Assembly: GCA_964499235.1 (NCBI GenBank)
Contig: CAZCKC010000003.1
Span: 15,461 to 79,460, forward strand
Direction of reading: 5' to 3'
DNA length: 64,000 bases
Source: JAFGRR01 sp964499235
Lineage (GTDB): Bacteria; Planctomycetota; Phycisphaerae; UBA1845; Fen-1342
In this document: one piece after another, positions 53,337 through 62,078 of the stretch
Layout: every line of letters starts with the position of its first letter
How positions within the stretch are numbered: the first letter of the stretch is position 1
Notes under the pieces: model-generated
Seen by the model: the letters and a program-made list of their open reading frames with translations, nothing else
What the model was told of the DNA's origin: nothing
Databases searched by the model: none
Made by a program: the position numbers and the translations under genes

Positions 53337-54251
53337 TCAGCCGCCGGGCGGGTCGAGCGCGGCGCGGAGTTTCGCAAAGTCCGCCCGCAGGTCGGGCATC
53401 GCGCCGGACCGGCTGGCGACGAGGGCCGCGGTGCGGTTCGCGAGCTGCGCGATGTTCGCGAGCGGCAGTTTGTGCACGAGCCCGAAGGCGAGGCCCGCGG
53501 TGAACGCGTCGCCGGCGCCGACCGTGTCGGCGATCGTGACGCGAATGCCGGGGCGGCTGACAATCTCCTCGCCGATCAGCAGGCAGCCGTCCTTGCCACG
53601 CGTGATGCAGACCAGCTCAACCGCATAGCGCCGGCGGAGCTCCGCGGCAACCGGTTCGAGCTCCCCACTCGGAAGACCAAGCAGCTCGGCCAACTGCGGC
53701 GCTTCCTCGTGGTTGAACTTCACGACGTGACACAGTTGTAAGGACGCGGCCACCCATTCCGCTTCGATGAACGGTGGGCGGATGTTGACGTCGTAGATGC
53801 GGACGGCCTGCTCCGCAGCGGCGACTAGCGTGCGGACGGCCGCACGGGCGACCGGGTGACGCTGCGCGAGTGTGCCGAAGCAGACGGCGGCCGCTTGTCC
53901 GGCTTCGGCCATGATCGCGGGGTCGGCGACGAGGTAGTCCCAGGCGACGTTTTCGTGGATGGTGTAGCTGGGGCCGCGGTTGGCGTGGTGGACCTCGACG
54001 GTGCCGGTGGGGTGGTCCGGATCGACCTGGACGAAATCGGTGGTCAGGTCGTTGGCTTGCAAGTAATCGAGCAGCTCCTGGCCGTGGGGATCGTCGCCGA
54101 CGCGGGTGCAGACCAGGCCGCGCAGGCCGAGCTGGTTCGCGTGGTAGGCGACGTTGGCGGGCGCGCCGCCGGGGCGGCGGCCGTCGGGAAAGACGTCCCA
54201 GAGCAGTTCGCCGGTGCCGATCAGCGTCGCGAGCGGGTGGTTCGGCGGCAT
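53337..54251 (-). CDS. PfkB-family carbohydrate kinase, fructokinase-like
   Basis: A 304-residue ribokinase-fold kinase. It shows IGTGELLWDVFPDGRRPGGAPANVAYHANQLG, the sugar-binding GGAPANVA, DDPHGQELL, YDVNIRPPF, KFNHEEAPQLAELLG and the GAGDAFTAG anion hole. The ELLWD/GGAPANVA pattern is that of bacterial and plant fructokinases. It would phosphorylate fructose freed by the convergent invertase-like enzyme, whose stop is 19 bases away. ATG 54251 has AAAGGA upstream; the frame is open to 54344. It is divergent from the sugar-binding protein gene. Confidence 0.9.
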   Translation of the reverse strand: MPPNHPLATLIGTGELLWDVFPDGRRPGGAPANVAYHANQLGLRGLVCTRVGDDPHGQELLDYLQANDLTTDFVQVDPDHPTGTVEVHHANRGPSYTIHENVAWDYLVADPAIMAEAGQAAAVCFGTLAQRHPVARAAVRTLVAAAEQAVRIYDVNIRPPFIEAEWVAASLQLCHVVKFNHEEAPQLAELLGLPSGELEPVAAELRRRYAVELVCITRGKDGCLLIGEEIVSRPGIRVTIADTVGAGDAFTAGLAFGLVHKLPLANIAQLANRTAALVASRSGAMPDLRADFAKLRAALDPPGG

Positions 54252-54420
54252 GCGGTTCCTTTCGGCGGCGTCCTGACGCGGTTGTAAACGCGGGCGATCG
54301 GCGTGGCCGCGGTTGAAGGCGGTGCGTGGATCGACTAGAACCATGCTAGCAGATTCGCCGGCGTCGCGCAGAGCGGACGCTGAGCGCTGTCAGTCGCGGG
54401 CCCCATCCGGATTTCGCGCG

Positions 54421-55728
54421 ATGCCTTTCTTCGCACCCCGTTGGAATCGATTGGTCTTTGGTCGCGCCGCTTGCGGGGCCGCGCTCGCGCTGCTGCTGAT
54501 GCTCGGGGTGGCGGCTGGCGGCTGCGACCGGGCGGAAGATCACGGCGTGGTCAGCATCACCGTCTGGGCGCACCAGGGACAGGAGCGGGAGAACGCGGCG
54601 CTGCGGTCGATCGTCGACGCGTTCAACGCCGCGCACGCCGACGAAAACCTGCAAATCGACATCACGTTCTTCCCCGATCGGCAGTACGCGGAGAAGGTCG
54701 CGATCGCGGCCCGGACCGGCGGGCTGCCCGACGTGCTCGACATCGACGGGCCCTACGTCGGGCCGTGGGCGGCGGACGCGCTGATCGTGCCACTGGGCCC
54801 GTATGTCAGTGCTGAGCTGCGCGAAGACCTGCTGCCGTCGCTGATCGAACAGGGGACCTACGCGGACCAGCTCTACGCGCTCGGGGCGTTCGAATCCGCG
54901 CTCGTGGTCTACTACAACCGCGACATGCTGGCGGCCGCCGGGGTCCAGCCGCCGCAGACGATCACCGACGCTTGGACGTGGGATGAGTTCACCGCGGCGC
55001 TCGCGCGGGTGCGGCCGCACGCACCGCAGGCGCTCGCCCTGCACACCGATCAGGACAGCGACGAGTGGTACACCTACGCGTTCAGCCCGCTGATCTGGTC
55101 CAACGGCGGGCGGCTGATCGACACGGACAACGCGCGAGTCGCCGGCGTGCTCGACAGTGAGCGCAACAGCGCCGCGCTGCGGCGCTGGCAGGCCCTTTTC
55201 GAGCAGGACTTCGCCGAGCCCAACGCGATCGAGCCGGATCCGTTCAGCAAAAAGCTCGTCGCGTTCGACTGGACCGGCCACTGGATGCTGCCGACGTTCG
55301 AAGCGCAGGAAGACCTGAACTTCGGCGTCATGCCGCTGCCCAAGATGGGCGACGACTTCGTCGCGCCGTCGGGAAGCTGGTGCTGGGGGATCAGCCGCGA
55401 CGCCGACGACCCGGCCCGCGCGTTCGAGGCCATCGCCTGGTTCCTCGATCCCGAGCAAGGCATCAAGCCGATCGTCGAAGCCAACGGCGCGGTCCCCGGC
55501 CGCCAGAGCGCCTTCGCGCTCTTCCCGGAATACGACGAGCTGCCGCGCAAGCTTTTCCGCGAGCAGCTGCTCGCGGCCGCCCACCCGCGCCCGCGGACGG
55601 CCGTCTACCTGCGCCTGACACGCGAGTTCGGCACCGCCCTGCGTGAGATCGCGAGCGGCGGCGACGTCGCGGAACGCTTGCAGGCCGCCGCCCAGGCGGT
55701 CCAGGACGCCCTCGAGCGGCGGCGGTGA
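54421..55728 (+). CDS. ABC sugar-binding lipoprotein (SBP family 1, CUT1)
   Basis: A 435-residue exported binding protein. A signal peptide with a lipobox-like VAAGGC leads to a family 1 solute-binding fold (VVSITVWAHQGQERENAALRSIVDAFNAAH, GGLPDVLDIDG, YALGAFESALVVYYNRDML, WTWDEF, PSGSWCWGIS). It captures a sugar, probably an oligosaccharide, for import by the two permeases that follow. The stop overlaps the next start (TGATG). ATG 54421 is chosen because it gives a proper signal peptide. The frame is open to 54313 upstream, where it would only add an odd Arg-rich stretch. Confidence 0.92.
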   Translation: MPFFAPRWNRLVFGRAACGAALALLLMLGVAAGGCDRAEDHGVVSITVWAHQGQERENAALRSIVDAFNAAHADENLQIDITFFPDRQYAEKVAIAARTGGLPDVLDIDGPYVGPWAADALIVPLGPYVSAELREDLLPSLIEQGTYADQLYALGAFESALVVYYNRDMLAAAGVQPPQTITDAWTWDEFTAALARVRPHAPQALALHTDQDSDEWYTYAFSPLIWSNGGRLIDTDNARVAGVLDSERNSAALRRWQALFEQDFAEPNAIEPDPFSKKLVAFDWTGHWMLPTFEAQEDLNFGVMPLPKMGDDFVAPSGSWCWGISRDADDPARAFEAIAWFLDPEQGIKPIVEANGAVPGRQSAFALFPEYDELPRKLFREQLLAAAHPRPRTAVYLRLTREFGTALREIASGGDVAERLQAAAQAVQDALERRR

Positions 55729-56639
55729 TGCGCGGGACCACCGGCATGCGGCTGACGTGGCGCGAGCGGCTGGCCGGGCTGCTCTTCATCACGCCGGCCA
55801 CGCTGATCATCGCCCTCTTCCTCATCTGGCCGACGCTCAACATGTTCCTGATCAGCATTTGGCCGCCGGAAGCGGGCGATTTCTTCGAGCGCGACTGGGT
55901 CGGGCTACGCAACTACCACGACGTGCTCGCCGACCGGCAGTTCCAGTTCAGCCTCCGCAACACCGCCCTCTTCACGCTGGGCGTCGTGCCGGTCCAGACG
56001 GCCGCCGCGCTGCTGTTCGCGGTCTGGGTGAACGGACCCGGAACGAGCCGGCGGTTCCTGCGGATCTGCCTCTTCGTGCCGACGACGATCTCGCTGGCCG
56101 TGCTGGCCGTTGTGTGGGCGCTAATCTACGCCCCGGAAACCGCCGCCCGCGTCGGTCTGCTGAACGCCTTTCTACAGCCGCTCGGCATCGGGCCGGTGCC
56201 CTTCCTGACCGACGCGCGCCTCGCGCTGTGGTCGCTCGTCGTCATGTCCATCTGGCAGGGCGTCGGGCTGCAGATGATGATCTTCCTCTCCGGCCTCCAG
56301 CAGATCCCCGCCCAGCTCTACGAGGCGGCCGAGCTCGACGGCGCCACCGCCCGCCGCCAGTTCCTCAGCATCACGCTGCCGGGCGTCGCCCCGACAGCCA
56401 CCTTCGTCATCATGATCACCACGATCTTCGCGCTGCGGCTGTTCGTGCAACCCTACATCATGACCGGCGGTGGACCGAACTACTCGACGCTCTCGGTGGT
56501 GCAGTACGTCTACGCAGCGTTCTCCGACAACGACCTGCAGCTCGCCTGTGCCGCCGCCGTGGTCTTCTTCGTCGGCGTGTTCGTGATCACGCTGCTGCAG
56601 CGCTACACGCTGGCCTTCTCGGAGCGGCTGACCGAATGA
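55728..56639 (+). CDS. ABC sugar permease, MalF/UgpA type
   Basis: A 303-residue integral membrane protein with six hydrophobic segments (LFITPATLIIALFLIWPTLNMF first). The ATPase-contact loop EAAELDGATARRQFLSITLPGVAP carries the EAA motif. It forms a heterodimer with the following permease and imports the sugar captured by the upstream lipoprotein. Both flanking genes overlap it by a few bases, so the three are translated together. There is no ATPase gene in the set. Confidence 0.93.
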   Translation: MRGTTGMRLTWRERLAGLLFITPATLIIALFLIWPTLNMFLISIWPPEAGDFFERDWVGLRNYHDVLADRQFQFSLRNTALFTLGVVPVQTAAALLFAVWVNGPGTSRRFLRICLFVPTTISLAVLAVVWALIYAPETAARVGLLNAFLQPLGIGPVPFLTDARLALWSLVVMSIWQGVGLQMMIFLSGLQQIPAQLYEAAELDGATARRQFLSITLPGVAPTATFVIMITTIFALRLFVQPYIMTGGGPNYSTLSVVQYVYAAFSDNDLQLACAAAVVFFVGVFVITLLQRYTLAFSERLTE

Positions 56640-57496
56640 CGACCGCGCTCGCCAGAACCCGCAAGGTAGCGCTCCGGGTCGCGTTCGGCCTGGTCTTCAT
56701 CGTGCCCGTGATCTGGATGGTCGCCGCCTCCTTCAAGCCCGACGCCCAGATCCACGCGGACGTCGGCAGCTGGACCACCTTCGTGCCGACCGCCCCGACC
56801 ACCGCAAACTACGCCGAGGCCGCCCGCCGCGGCGACGCCTGGGTCACGCTCACCAACTCGCTCGTCCAGGTCGCCGGCATCGCCCTCTTCAGCGTTATCC
56901 TCAACAGCCTCGCCGGCTACGCCTTCGCGCGGATCCGCTTCCCCGGCCGCGAGGTGGTCTTCGTCATCCTCATCGCCACGATCATCGTGCCACTCGAGGC
57001 GATCGTCGTCCCGCTCGCGCTGACGGTGAACCGCCTCTTCCCGGCCGGCAGCCTCCAGGACTTCGAGCTGCGGATGTGGACCTGGGGCGCACTGATCATC
57101 CCCTTCGCCGCCAAGGCCTTCAACATCTTCCTGATCCGCCAGACGTTCCTGTCGTTCCCGAAGACCCTCGAAGAGGCCGCCTTCGTCGACGGCGCCGGCT
57201 GGTGGACCGTCTTCTGGCGCATCGCCCTGCCCAACGCCAAGCACGCCCTCGCCACCGTCGTGCTGATCGACTTCGTCATCCATTGGAACGACTTCATGTG
57301 GCCGCTGGTCATCTGCACGGCCGAGGACACCCGCACCGTCCAGCTCGGCTTGGCGAACTTCTTCACCCAGCCGCCGATCTCGTGGGGCGCCATCATGGCC
57401 TACGCCGTGATCGCCACCCTGCCCGTGATGATCGTGTTCATCTTCGGCCAGCGCATGATCGTGCAGTCGCTCGCCGGCACCGGCATCCGCGCGTAG
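56636..57496 (+). CDS. ABC sugar permease, MalG/UgpE type
   Basis: A 286-residue partner permease with six hydrophobic segments and the EAA loop EEAAFVDGAGWWTVFWRIALPNAK. The start VFGLVFIVPVIWMVAASFKPDAQI-type sequence (FIVPVIWMVAASFK) is typical of MalG-like proteins. ATG 56636 overlaps the previous stop (ATGA). No ATPase follows, since the next gene is convergent 29 bases later, so the ATPase must be encoded elsewhere, as in MsmX-type systems that share one. Confidence 0.93.
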   Translation: MTTALARTRKVALRVAFGLVFIVPVIWMVAASFKPDAQIHADVGSWTTFVPTAPTTANYAEAARRGDAWVTLTNSLVQVAGIALFSVILNSLAGYAFARIRFPGREVVFVILIATIIVPLEAIVVPLALTVNRLFPAGSLQDFELRMWTWGALIIPFAAKAFNIFLIRQTFLSFPKTLEEAAFVDGAGWWTVFWRIALPNAKHALATVVLIDFVIHWNDFMWPLVICTAEDTRTVQLGLANFFTQPPISWGAIMAYAVIATLPVMIVFIFGQRMIVQSLAGTGIRA

Positions 57497-57525
57497 CCGC
57501 CCGCCGAAGACCCGCGGCCAACGCC

Positions 57526-59754
57526 CTACCGCTGCGCCACCGCGCCACCCGCGCGCAGCGCCGTCACGCTGCCATCCGTGGCGGCCACGATGCACGTCCC
57601 GTCCGGCAGCGTCGCGATGTTCGCCATCACGTACAGCCCCGGCGTCACGCGGTACTGCCACCGCAGCTCACCGTCCATCGCATCCAGCGCACTGAGGATC
57701 CCGCGGTCACTGCAGAGAAACACCGTGTCGCCCGCCGCGGCCGGCGGATGCGGGAACCGCCCCGCCGGGACGGCCGTCTCCCACTGCTGCTCCCCGTCAG
57801 GCCCGTAGTACCCCACGCGGTTGTCGAGGTACCGCGCGAAGAAACCACCCCGCGCCGCCGGCGCGATGGCCGACACCGACTCCGCCGTCGGCGTCAGCTT
57901 GCCCTCCCGGTCATACCGCCCGAGCACATACCCGCGATCCGTCACGTAGAACGCATCATCAATCACCACCGGCGAGCAGTCCGCCGGCGCGTAGTACCGC
58001 ACGCCACGTCCCTCGCTCGACTTCGGCCCCGCGCTCTTCCAGCGTCGCTGCCCCGTCGTGCGGTCGACGGCATACATGAACCCGTCCCAGGCCCCATAGA
58101 CCACCAGGTCGCCCCAGACCACGGGCGCGTGCTCGATCCCGTGGTCGGCCGACTCCGCCGTCCACCGCACCGACCCCGTCTTCAAGTCGACCGCGTGCAT
58201 CTGCCCATTGTTGTCGCCGATGTAAACTGTCCCGGCAGCAACCAGCGGCGCCCCGTACACCGGCGTCGCGAGCGTCACGTCCGCTTCCGGGTCCCCGTCG
58301 GCATCCTGGTCCAACAGGATCGGCACCGCGTTGATCGCGCCGAGCGCCTGCCGCCAGATCTCGTTGCCCGTGTTCGTAAACGCATAGACACTGCCATCCC
58401 CGCCGCCAAAGACAAACCCGCCGTCAAATACCGCCGGGGTCCCGATGATCTCGCCCGCAAAACCGACCTCCCACGCCGGCTTGCCCGTGGCCGCCGCGAG
58501 CACCCGCACGCGCCCATCCGTCCCCGCGACCACCACCTGCTCGCCGTCGCTCAACACCGCCGGGCCGGCCCGAAAGCCGCTCGGAAACTGCTGCTGCCAG
58601 ACCACCCCGCCAGCCACCGTCCGCGTCAGTGTCCGCAGCTCCGACCGCCCATCCGGCGTCCGCCCACGGATCGAGACGAACTGCTTACCCGGCGCGAGCG
58701 CCGGCCAGCTCACCGTCCACGTCGGCGCGGCCGCCTCCGCGACCCACTCTGTCTTTACCGGCTCCCCGTTCACCCGCACGTCCAGGTTGACGATCTCCTC
58801 CACCTCCGCCGCGGCATTCAGCGTCAGCACGAGCCGATCCTCACCATCCATCGCGGCCGCGAAGAGCCGCTGCGGCATCGTCCGCGCGATCGGCTTCTCA
58901 AAGACCGCCCGCCAGCCCGGCTCGCCGTCGCCTTCGTCGCCGCCCTTTGGCAGCTTGTAGAAGTGATACGCGTAGCGCAACCTGTCGGCCGCGATCTCCA
59001 CCACGCCGTAGCCCGCGTTCGGCCCATAGGTCGACCCGCCCATCACGCCATCGATGCCGTCCATGTTGGCGTGCCGCACGCTGTGCCCGTGGCCGTACAG
59101 CAGCAGCAGCACGTTGTGGTTCCGCAGCAGGTCGATCAGCGAATCGTGGGCGGCCGGGTTCGCGAAGCCCCCGCCGTACGGCGGATGGTGGAACGCGACG
59201 ATCACCGGCGTCCCGGGCGCGAGCCGGTCGAGGTCCTTTTTCAGCCAGTCGAGCACGAACCCGTCGAACGTCGGCAGCGCTTCCTGGATCGATGCGCTGT
59301 TGATGATCGCGAAGTGGACGCCGTCGCGCTCGAACGAGTAGTTCAGCCCCCCGTGCCGCGCTCGCAGGATGTGCGTCATCGCGTTCCAGGTGTTGTCATG
59401 GTTGCCCGACGCGACGTAGACGGGATAGGGCATGTCCGCGAACGCCCGCTCGAACGAGGTCCACGTCTTGTCGCTGACCCCGAACTCGACCAGGTCGCCG
59501 GTCGCCACCGCGAACTGCGGCGCCGCGATCGTCGCCTCCCACGGCGCGACCTGCTGCGGCCCGCCTGCGTGCCGGCTGATCCAGCGGATCGATGCCGCCC
59601 CGCGCCGCGTCGGCTCGGACTCGAACTGTTTCAAGTACGGGCTCAAGTGCATGTCCGAAATGTGCGTGAACGTCAGTGGCTCCGTCGCTCGCCCCTGCCC
59701 GACCGCCGTCGCCGCGGCCGCCAGCACCATCATCCCCGCCAATCCAGCCCGCAT
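57526..59754 (-). CDS. Secreted metallophosphoesterase with PQQ-like propeller
   Basis: A 742-residue exported protein. After a signal peptide (LAGMMVLAAAATAVGQ) comes a calcineurin-like phosphoesterase at about 25-270 with DMHLS, GDLVE, GNHDN, FHHPPYGGG and GHGHS, the five metal-binding blocks. A short beta domain follows (about 300-390). From about 400 to the end lies a beta-propeller of PQQ/quinoprotein-like repeats (TDGRVRVLAAATGKPAWEVGF, YALDAMDGELRWQYRV type). It is probably an envelope phosphohydrolase with a binding propeller; the substrate is unknown. It is a single gene on its strand. Confidence 0.88.
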   Translation of the reverse strand: MRAGLAGMMVLAAAATAVGQGRATEPLTFTHISDMHLSPYLKQFESEPTRRGAASIRWISRHAGGPQQVAPWEATIAAPQFAVATGDLVEFGVSDKTWTSFERAFADMPYPVYVASGNHDNTWNAMTHILRARHGGLNYSFERDGVHFAIINSASIQEALPTFDGFVLDWLKKDLDRLAPGTPVIVAFHHPPYGGGFANPAAHDSLIDLLRNHNVLLLLYGHGHSVRHANMDGIDGVMGGSTYGPNAGYGVVEIAADRLRYAYHFYKLPKGGDEGDGEPGWRAVFEKPIARTMPQRLFAAAMDGEDRLVLTLNAAAEVEEIVNLDVRVNGEPVKTEWVAEAAAPTWTVSWPALAPGKQFVSIRGRTPDGRSELRTLTRTVAGGVVWQQQFPSGFRAGPAVLSDGEQVVVAGTDGRVRVLAAATGKPAWEVGFAGEIIGTPAVFDGGFVFGGGDGSVYAFTNTGNEIWRQALGAINAVPILLDQDADGDPEADVTLATPVYGAPLVAAGTVYIGDNNGQMHAVDLKTGSVRWTAESADHGIEHAPVVWGDLVVYGAWDGFMYAVDRTTGQRRWKSAGPKSSEGRGVRYYAPADCSPVVIDDAFYVTDRGYVLGRYDREGKLTPTAESVSAIAPAARGGFFARYLDNRVGYYGPDGEQQWETAVPAGRFPHPPAAAGDTVFLCSDRGILSALDAMDGELRWQYRVTPGLYVMANIATLPDGTCIVAATDGSVTALRAGGAVAQR

Positions 59755-59786
59755 CGCATTCGCCTCCCAGGTGCCCCAACAGGGGT

Positions 59787-59810
59787 GTCCCAGGCTTCAG
59801 CCTGGGGGAC
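59787..59810. repeat. Short palindromic element
   Basis: CCCAGGC-TTCA-GCCTGGG (59789-59806) forms a 7-bp hairpin extended by GT/AC outside. It lies in the 146-base gap between the phosphoesterase and amidase genes. I recall similar CAGGCTTCAGCCTG palindromes as interspersed elements in planctomycete genomes, but only one copy is seen here. Confidence 0.35.
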
Positions 59811-59900
59811 TGATCAACCGTGAACCCATGTCACCATTCAACGTCCGGTACAGAGCCCGGGCGCTTCATTTCCTCGGCCACCCCAAAGCCCCTACTCCGG

Positions 59901-60875
59901 TCACCGCAGCTCCCGCTCCACCCCCGCCAGCACCCGGTCCCAGTCAAACGCCGGACCCGGATCGACCTTCCCGCGCGTAATATGCCAGTGCGCGATCAAC
60001 CCGCTGTGGTTGGCCATCTCCTCGGCCGTCAGCACGCGCCGGATCAACTCGCCGTTCTCGTCCCGCGGGTAGTCCGGCTTGATCTTCGGCAGCGCCTTGC
60101 TCAGCGCCGCCGTCAGCTTGATCAGCGAGTCGTACTGCTCATCCGTCAGGTCGTACTGCCGCAGCACCCGCCCGTTGATCTCGCCGACGACCGGGACGTC
60201 CCGTGCCGGCCGCGCCACGAAGTTCGGCGTGCGAATTCCCGTCGGGCCGAGCCAGTCCGGAAAGGTCACCCGCGTGCCGTGCTCGTCCTGGCCGTACCAC
60301 TCGTCGAGCGTCTTCATGTTGCCGTAAGCGCCCATGTTGGCGATCTCGATGCCGACGCTGCGGTCGTTCGCGCTGCCGGCGTGCCAGGCCCGCTCCTTCG
60401 CGTCGAGCGTCTGGTAGATCGTCCCGTCGAGATCGAGCATGAAGTGCACGCTCAGCCCGCGCATGTCCTGGAGCACCTGGAAGCAGCGCCGCGACGTGCC
60501 GCACACGTCGTAGTGGATCACGAACTGGTCGACGTACTCCTGCAGCCGCGGCAGCGACCAGCCCTCCGCGCGGATCGCCTTCCGCACGTCCTCAGGGATG
60601 TGCCGCCGCCACGAGCCGTAGCGGATCGGCGCGTCGCTGACCGGGTTCGTCGGCAACTGCTGGTCGATGAACCGTGACTCCGCCCGGTAGGCGTCGTACC
60701 CGCCGGGATCGGTCCACAGCACGACCGGCGCGCCGGTGTGCACCAGCGTGCCGGCCACCATGATCTCGTCGCCCTTGCGCTCGAGGACGGTGCCGGGCTT
60801 GCCATAGGGGCCCGAGCTGCTGCAGCCGGTCAAGCAGAATCCTCCGACGAGGGCGGTGAGAACGAGCAGGCGCAT
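59901..60875 (-). CDS. N-acetylmuramoyl-L-alanine amidase (Amidase_2), lipoprotein
   Basis: A 324-residue exported lipoprotein (lipobox LTGC, Cys18) with a peptidoglycan-amidase (PGRP) domain at about 110-310. Zinc ligands are suggested by FVIHYD (His121) and the late AHWHITRGKVDPGP; WHAGSAND and SVGIEIANMG fit the family. It should cleave the bond between MurNAc and the stem peptide at the outer side of the membrane, in wall turnover or recycling. ATG 60875 has AGAGGAG upstream and removes a longer open frame. The prepilin-like gene upstream ends with a terminator, so this one has its own promoter. Confidence 0.9.
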   Translation of the reverse strand: MRLLVLTALVGGFCLTGCSSSGPYGKPGTVLERKGDEIMVAGTLVHTGAPVVLWTDPGGYDAYRAESRFIDQQLPTNPVSDAPIRYGSWRRHIPEDVRKAIRAEGWSLPRLQEYVDQFVIHYDVCGTSRRCFQVLQDMRGLSVHFMLDLDGTIYQTLDAKERAWHAGSANDRSVGIEIANMGAYGNMKTLDEWYGQDEHGTRVTFPDWLGPTGIRTPNFVARPARDVPVVGEINGRVLRQYDLTDEQYDSLIKLTAALSKALPKIKPDYPRDENGELIRRVLTAEEMANHSGLIAHWHITRGKVDPGPAFDWDRVLAGVERELR

Positions 60876-60981
60876 GGGTTGCTCCTCTGAGTTGCAGGTG
60901 GTCGTGGCTCGAAAGGGGGGCGCCCAAACGCCGCCGGCGCCGCGCGCAACCGCCCGCCGCACAGGATAGCCTGCCAGGCGC

Positions 60982-61014
60982 AAAAGAAAACCCCGGCCGC
61001 TGCTACGGCCGGGG
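60982..61014 (-). terminator. Rho-independent terminator of the prepilin-like gene
   Basis: A perfect 9-bp stem (60991-60999 with 61006-61014) with a 6-base loop is followed on the minus strand by TTTTCTTTT. It lies 36 bases after the stop at 61050. Confidence 0.85.
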
Positions 61015-61049
61015 CTGAGCACCTCAATCAGTTCGTGTGTGGGCTTCTC

Positions 61050-62078
61050 CTACTCCCAGTACAGTCCGTTGCCGTAGAAGAATTTCTCGGCCTCTTCCGA
61101 CATGTTGACGGTGCCAGGGAAGCCAAACAAGACTTCGCGATTATTGGCGACGAGCGACTTCGAGCGAATGCCCTCCGCATGCCCGTCAAAGAACACGGTG
61201 TTCGTGACAAGACGGAGTGATCCGGCTCGTTCAGCGTCACGCGTTTGCGAAGCCAAGGTAGATCGCTGACTCGTGCCCGGGAACGAATACGCTCCCTTGT
61301 AACCGTGGGGTGAGCCTGCTGGGAACGCTTCACCGGACCACGCCGATTGGTAAGGGCCTTCCATCTGGAACGATCGCGCGAAAGCGTTGGTTCGATTGCG
61401 GTACCAGGCATCAGCAATCATCCATTCTTCGGAAACTCGCCGTATTCGATCCAGGTCAACAGGGGGATGCTCGCGCCGATACTGTTCGGCCGTCCCCAAA
61501 GTAGGTGGACTCCATCCAAAGTAGTCGCTTGGATTCGTCACCCGGACGTTGGTGTTCACTGAACCCGTTCCCGCGCCAAGTTCGCCCCAGTTATTCAGCA
61601 CGTAATGAGTCGGAAAGACCGGCTTATTCGTCTGCTCCCGGAACAAAACAAAATTGTCGTCGGGATTCACGTTGACCGCCGACGGACATGTCGCGATTGA
61701 GTCCGATTGCGATTCCTTACGCTCTCCTGACTCGTTGAAAACGTCCCGAAGCTGATAGCTCAGGAAACGAGTCTGCTGGTAGCGCGCCGCGCCCTCGGAG
61801 AAGCTGTTGATCGGATTATCTTGCAGATAATCCCGCCCTTGATTGCGATAGATAGCAGGATGTAACCGCCCCGGCAAACTGCCGCGACCTGTCGCGTACA
61901 TGATGGCGCCCTGACCCATCGATCGCAGGTTTGCCAAACAGGAGACAGAACGCGCCTGCTCCCGCGCCCGGTTCAGCGACGGCAGCAGAATCGAGATCAG
62001 CAGGGCGATAATCGCCACCACCACCAGCAGTTCGATCAGCGTGAACGCCCGCAGGCGTCGGGGTTGAATGTGCGCCAT
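61050..62078 (-). CDS. Prepilin-type N-terminal methylation protein (DUF1559-like)
   Basis: A 342-residue type II pseudopilin-like protein. The short positive leader ends at A-FTLIELLVVVAIIALLISIL, the prepilin peptidase site and pilin helix. The rest is a globular domain with CLANLRSMGQ near the helix and a C-terminal FFDGHAE, as in the DUF1559-type proteins expanded in Planctomycetota. The role is probably in a surface appendage or secretion pseudopilus, but no pilus genes are adjacent. ATG 62078 has AAGGAA upstream. The gene is clearly less GC-rich than its neighbours and has many A/T-ending codons, which suggests a different history. Confidence 0.9.
   Translation of the reverse strand: MAHIQPRRLRAFTLIELLVVVAIIALLISILLPSLNRAREQARSVSCLANLRSMGQGAIMYATGRGSLPGRLHPAIYRNQGRDYLQDNPINSFSEGAARYQQTRFLSYQLRDVFNESGERKESQSDSIATCPSAVNVNPDDNFVLFREQTNKPVFPTHYVLNNWGELGAGTGSVNTNVRVTNPSDYFGWSPPTLGTAEQYRREHPPVDLDRIRRVSEEWMIADAWYRNRTNAFARSFQMEGPYQSAWSGEAFPAGSPHGYKGAYSFPGTSQRSTLASQTRDAERAGSLRLVTNTVFFDGHAEGIRSKSLVANNREVLFGFPGTVNMSEEAEKFFYGNGLYWE

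Noticed and set aside
57076..59823. Very long open frame on the plus strand across the phosphoesterase gene
   Set aside because: Its protein is Arg/His/Pro-rich low complexity with no domain. The opposite strand encodes a clear metallophosphoesterase. GC-rich codons open such shadow frames throughout the window, for example 2399-4621 + and 7213-8799 +.
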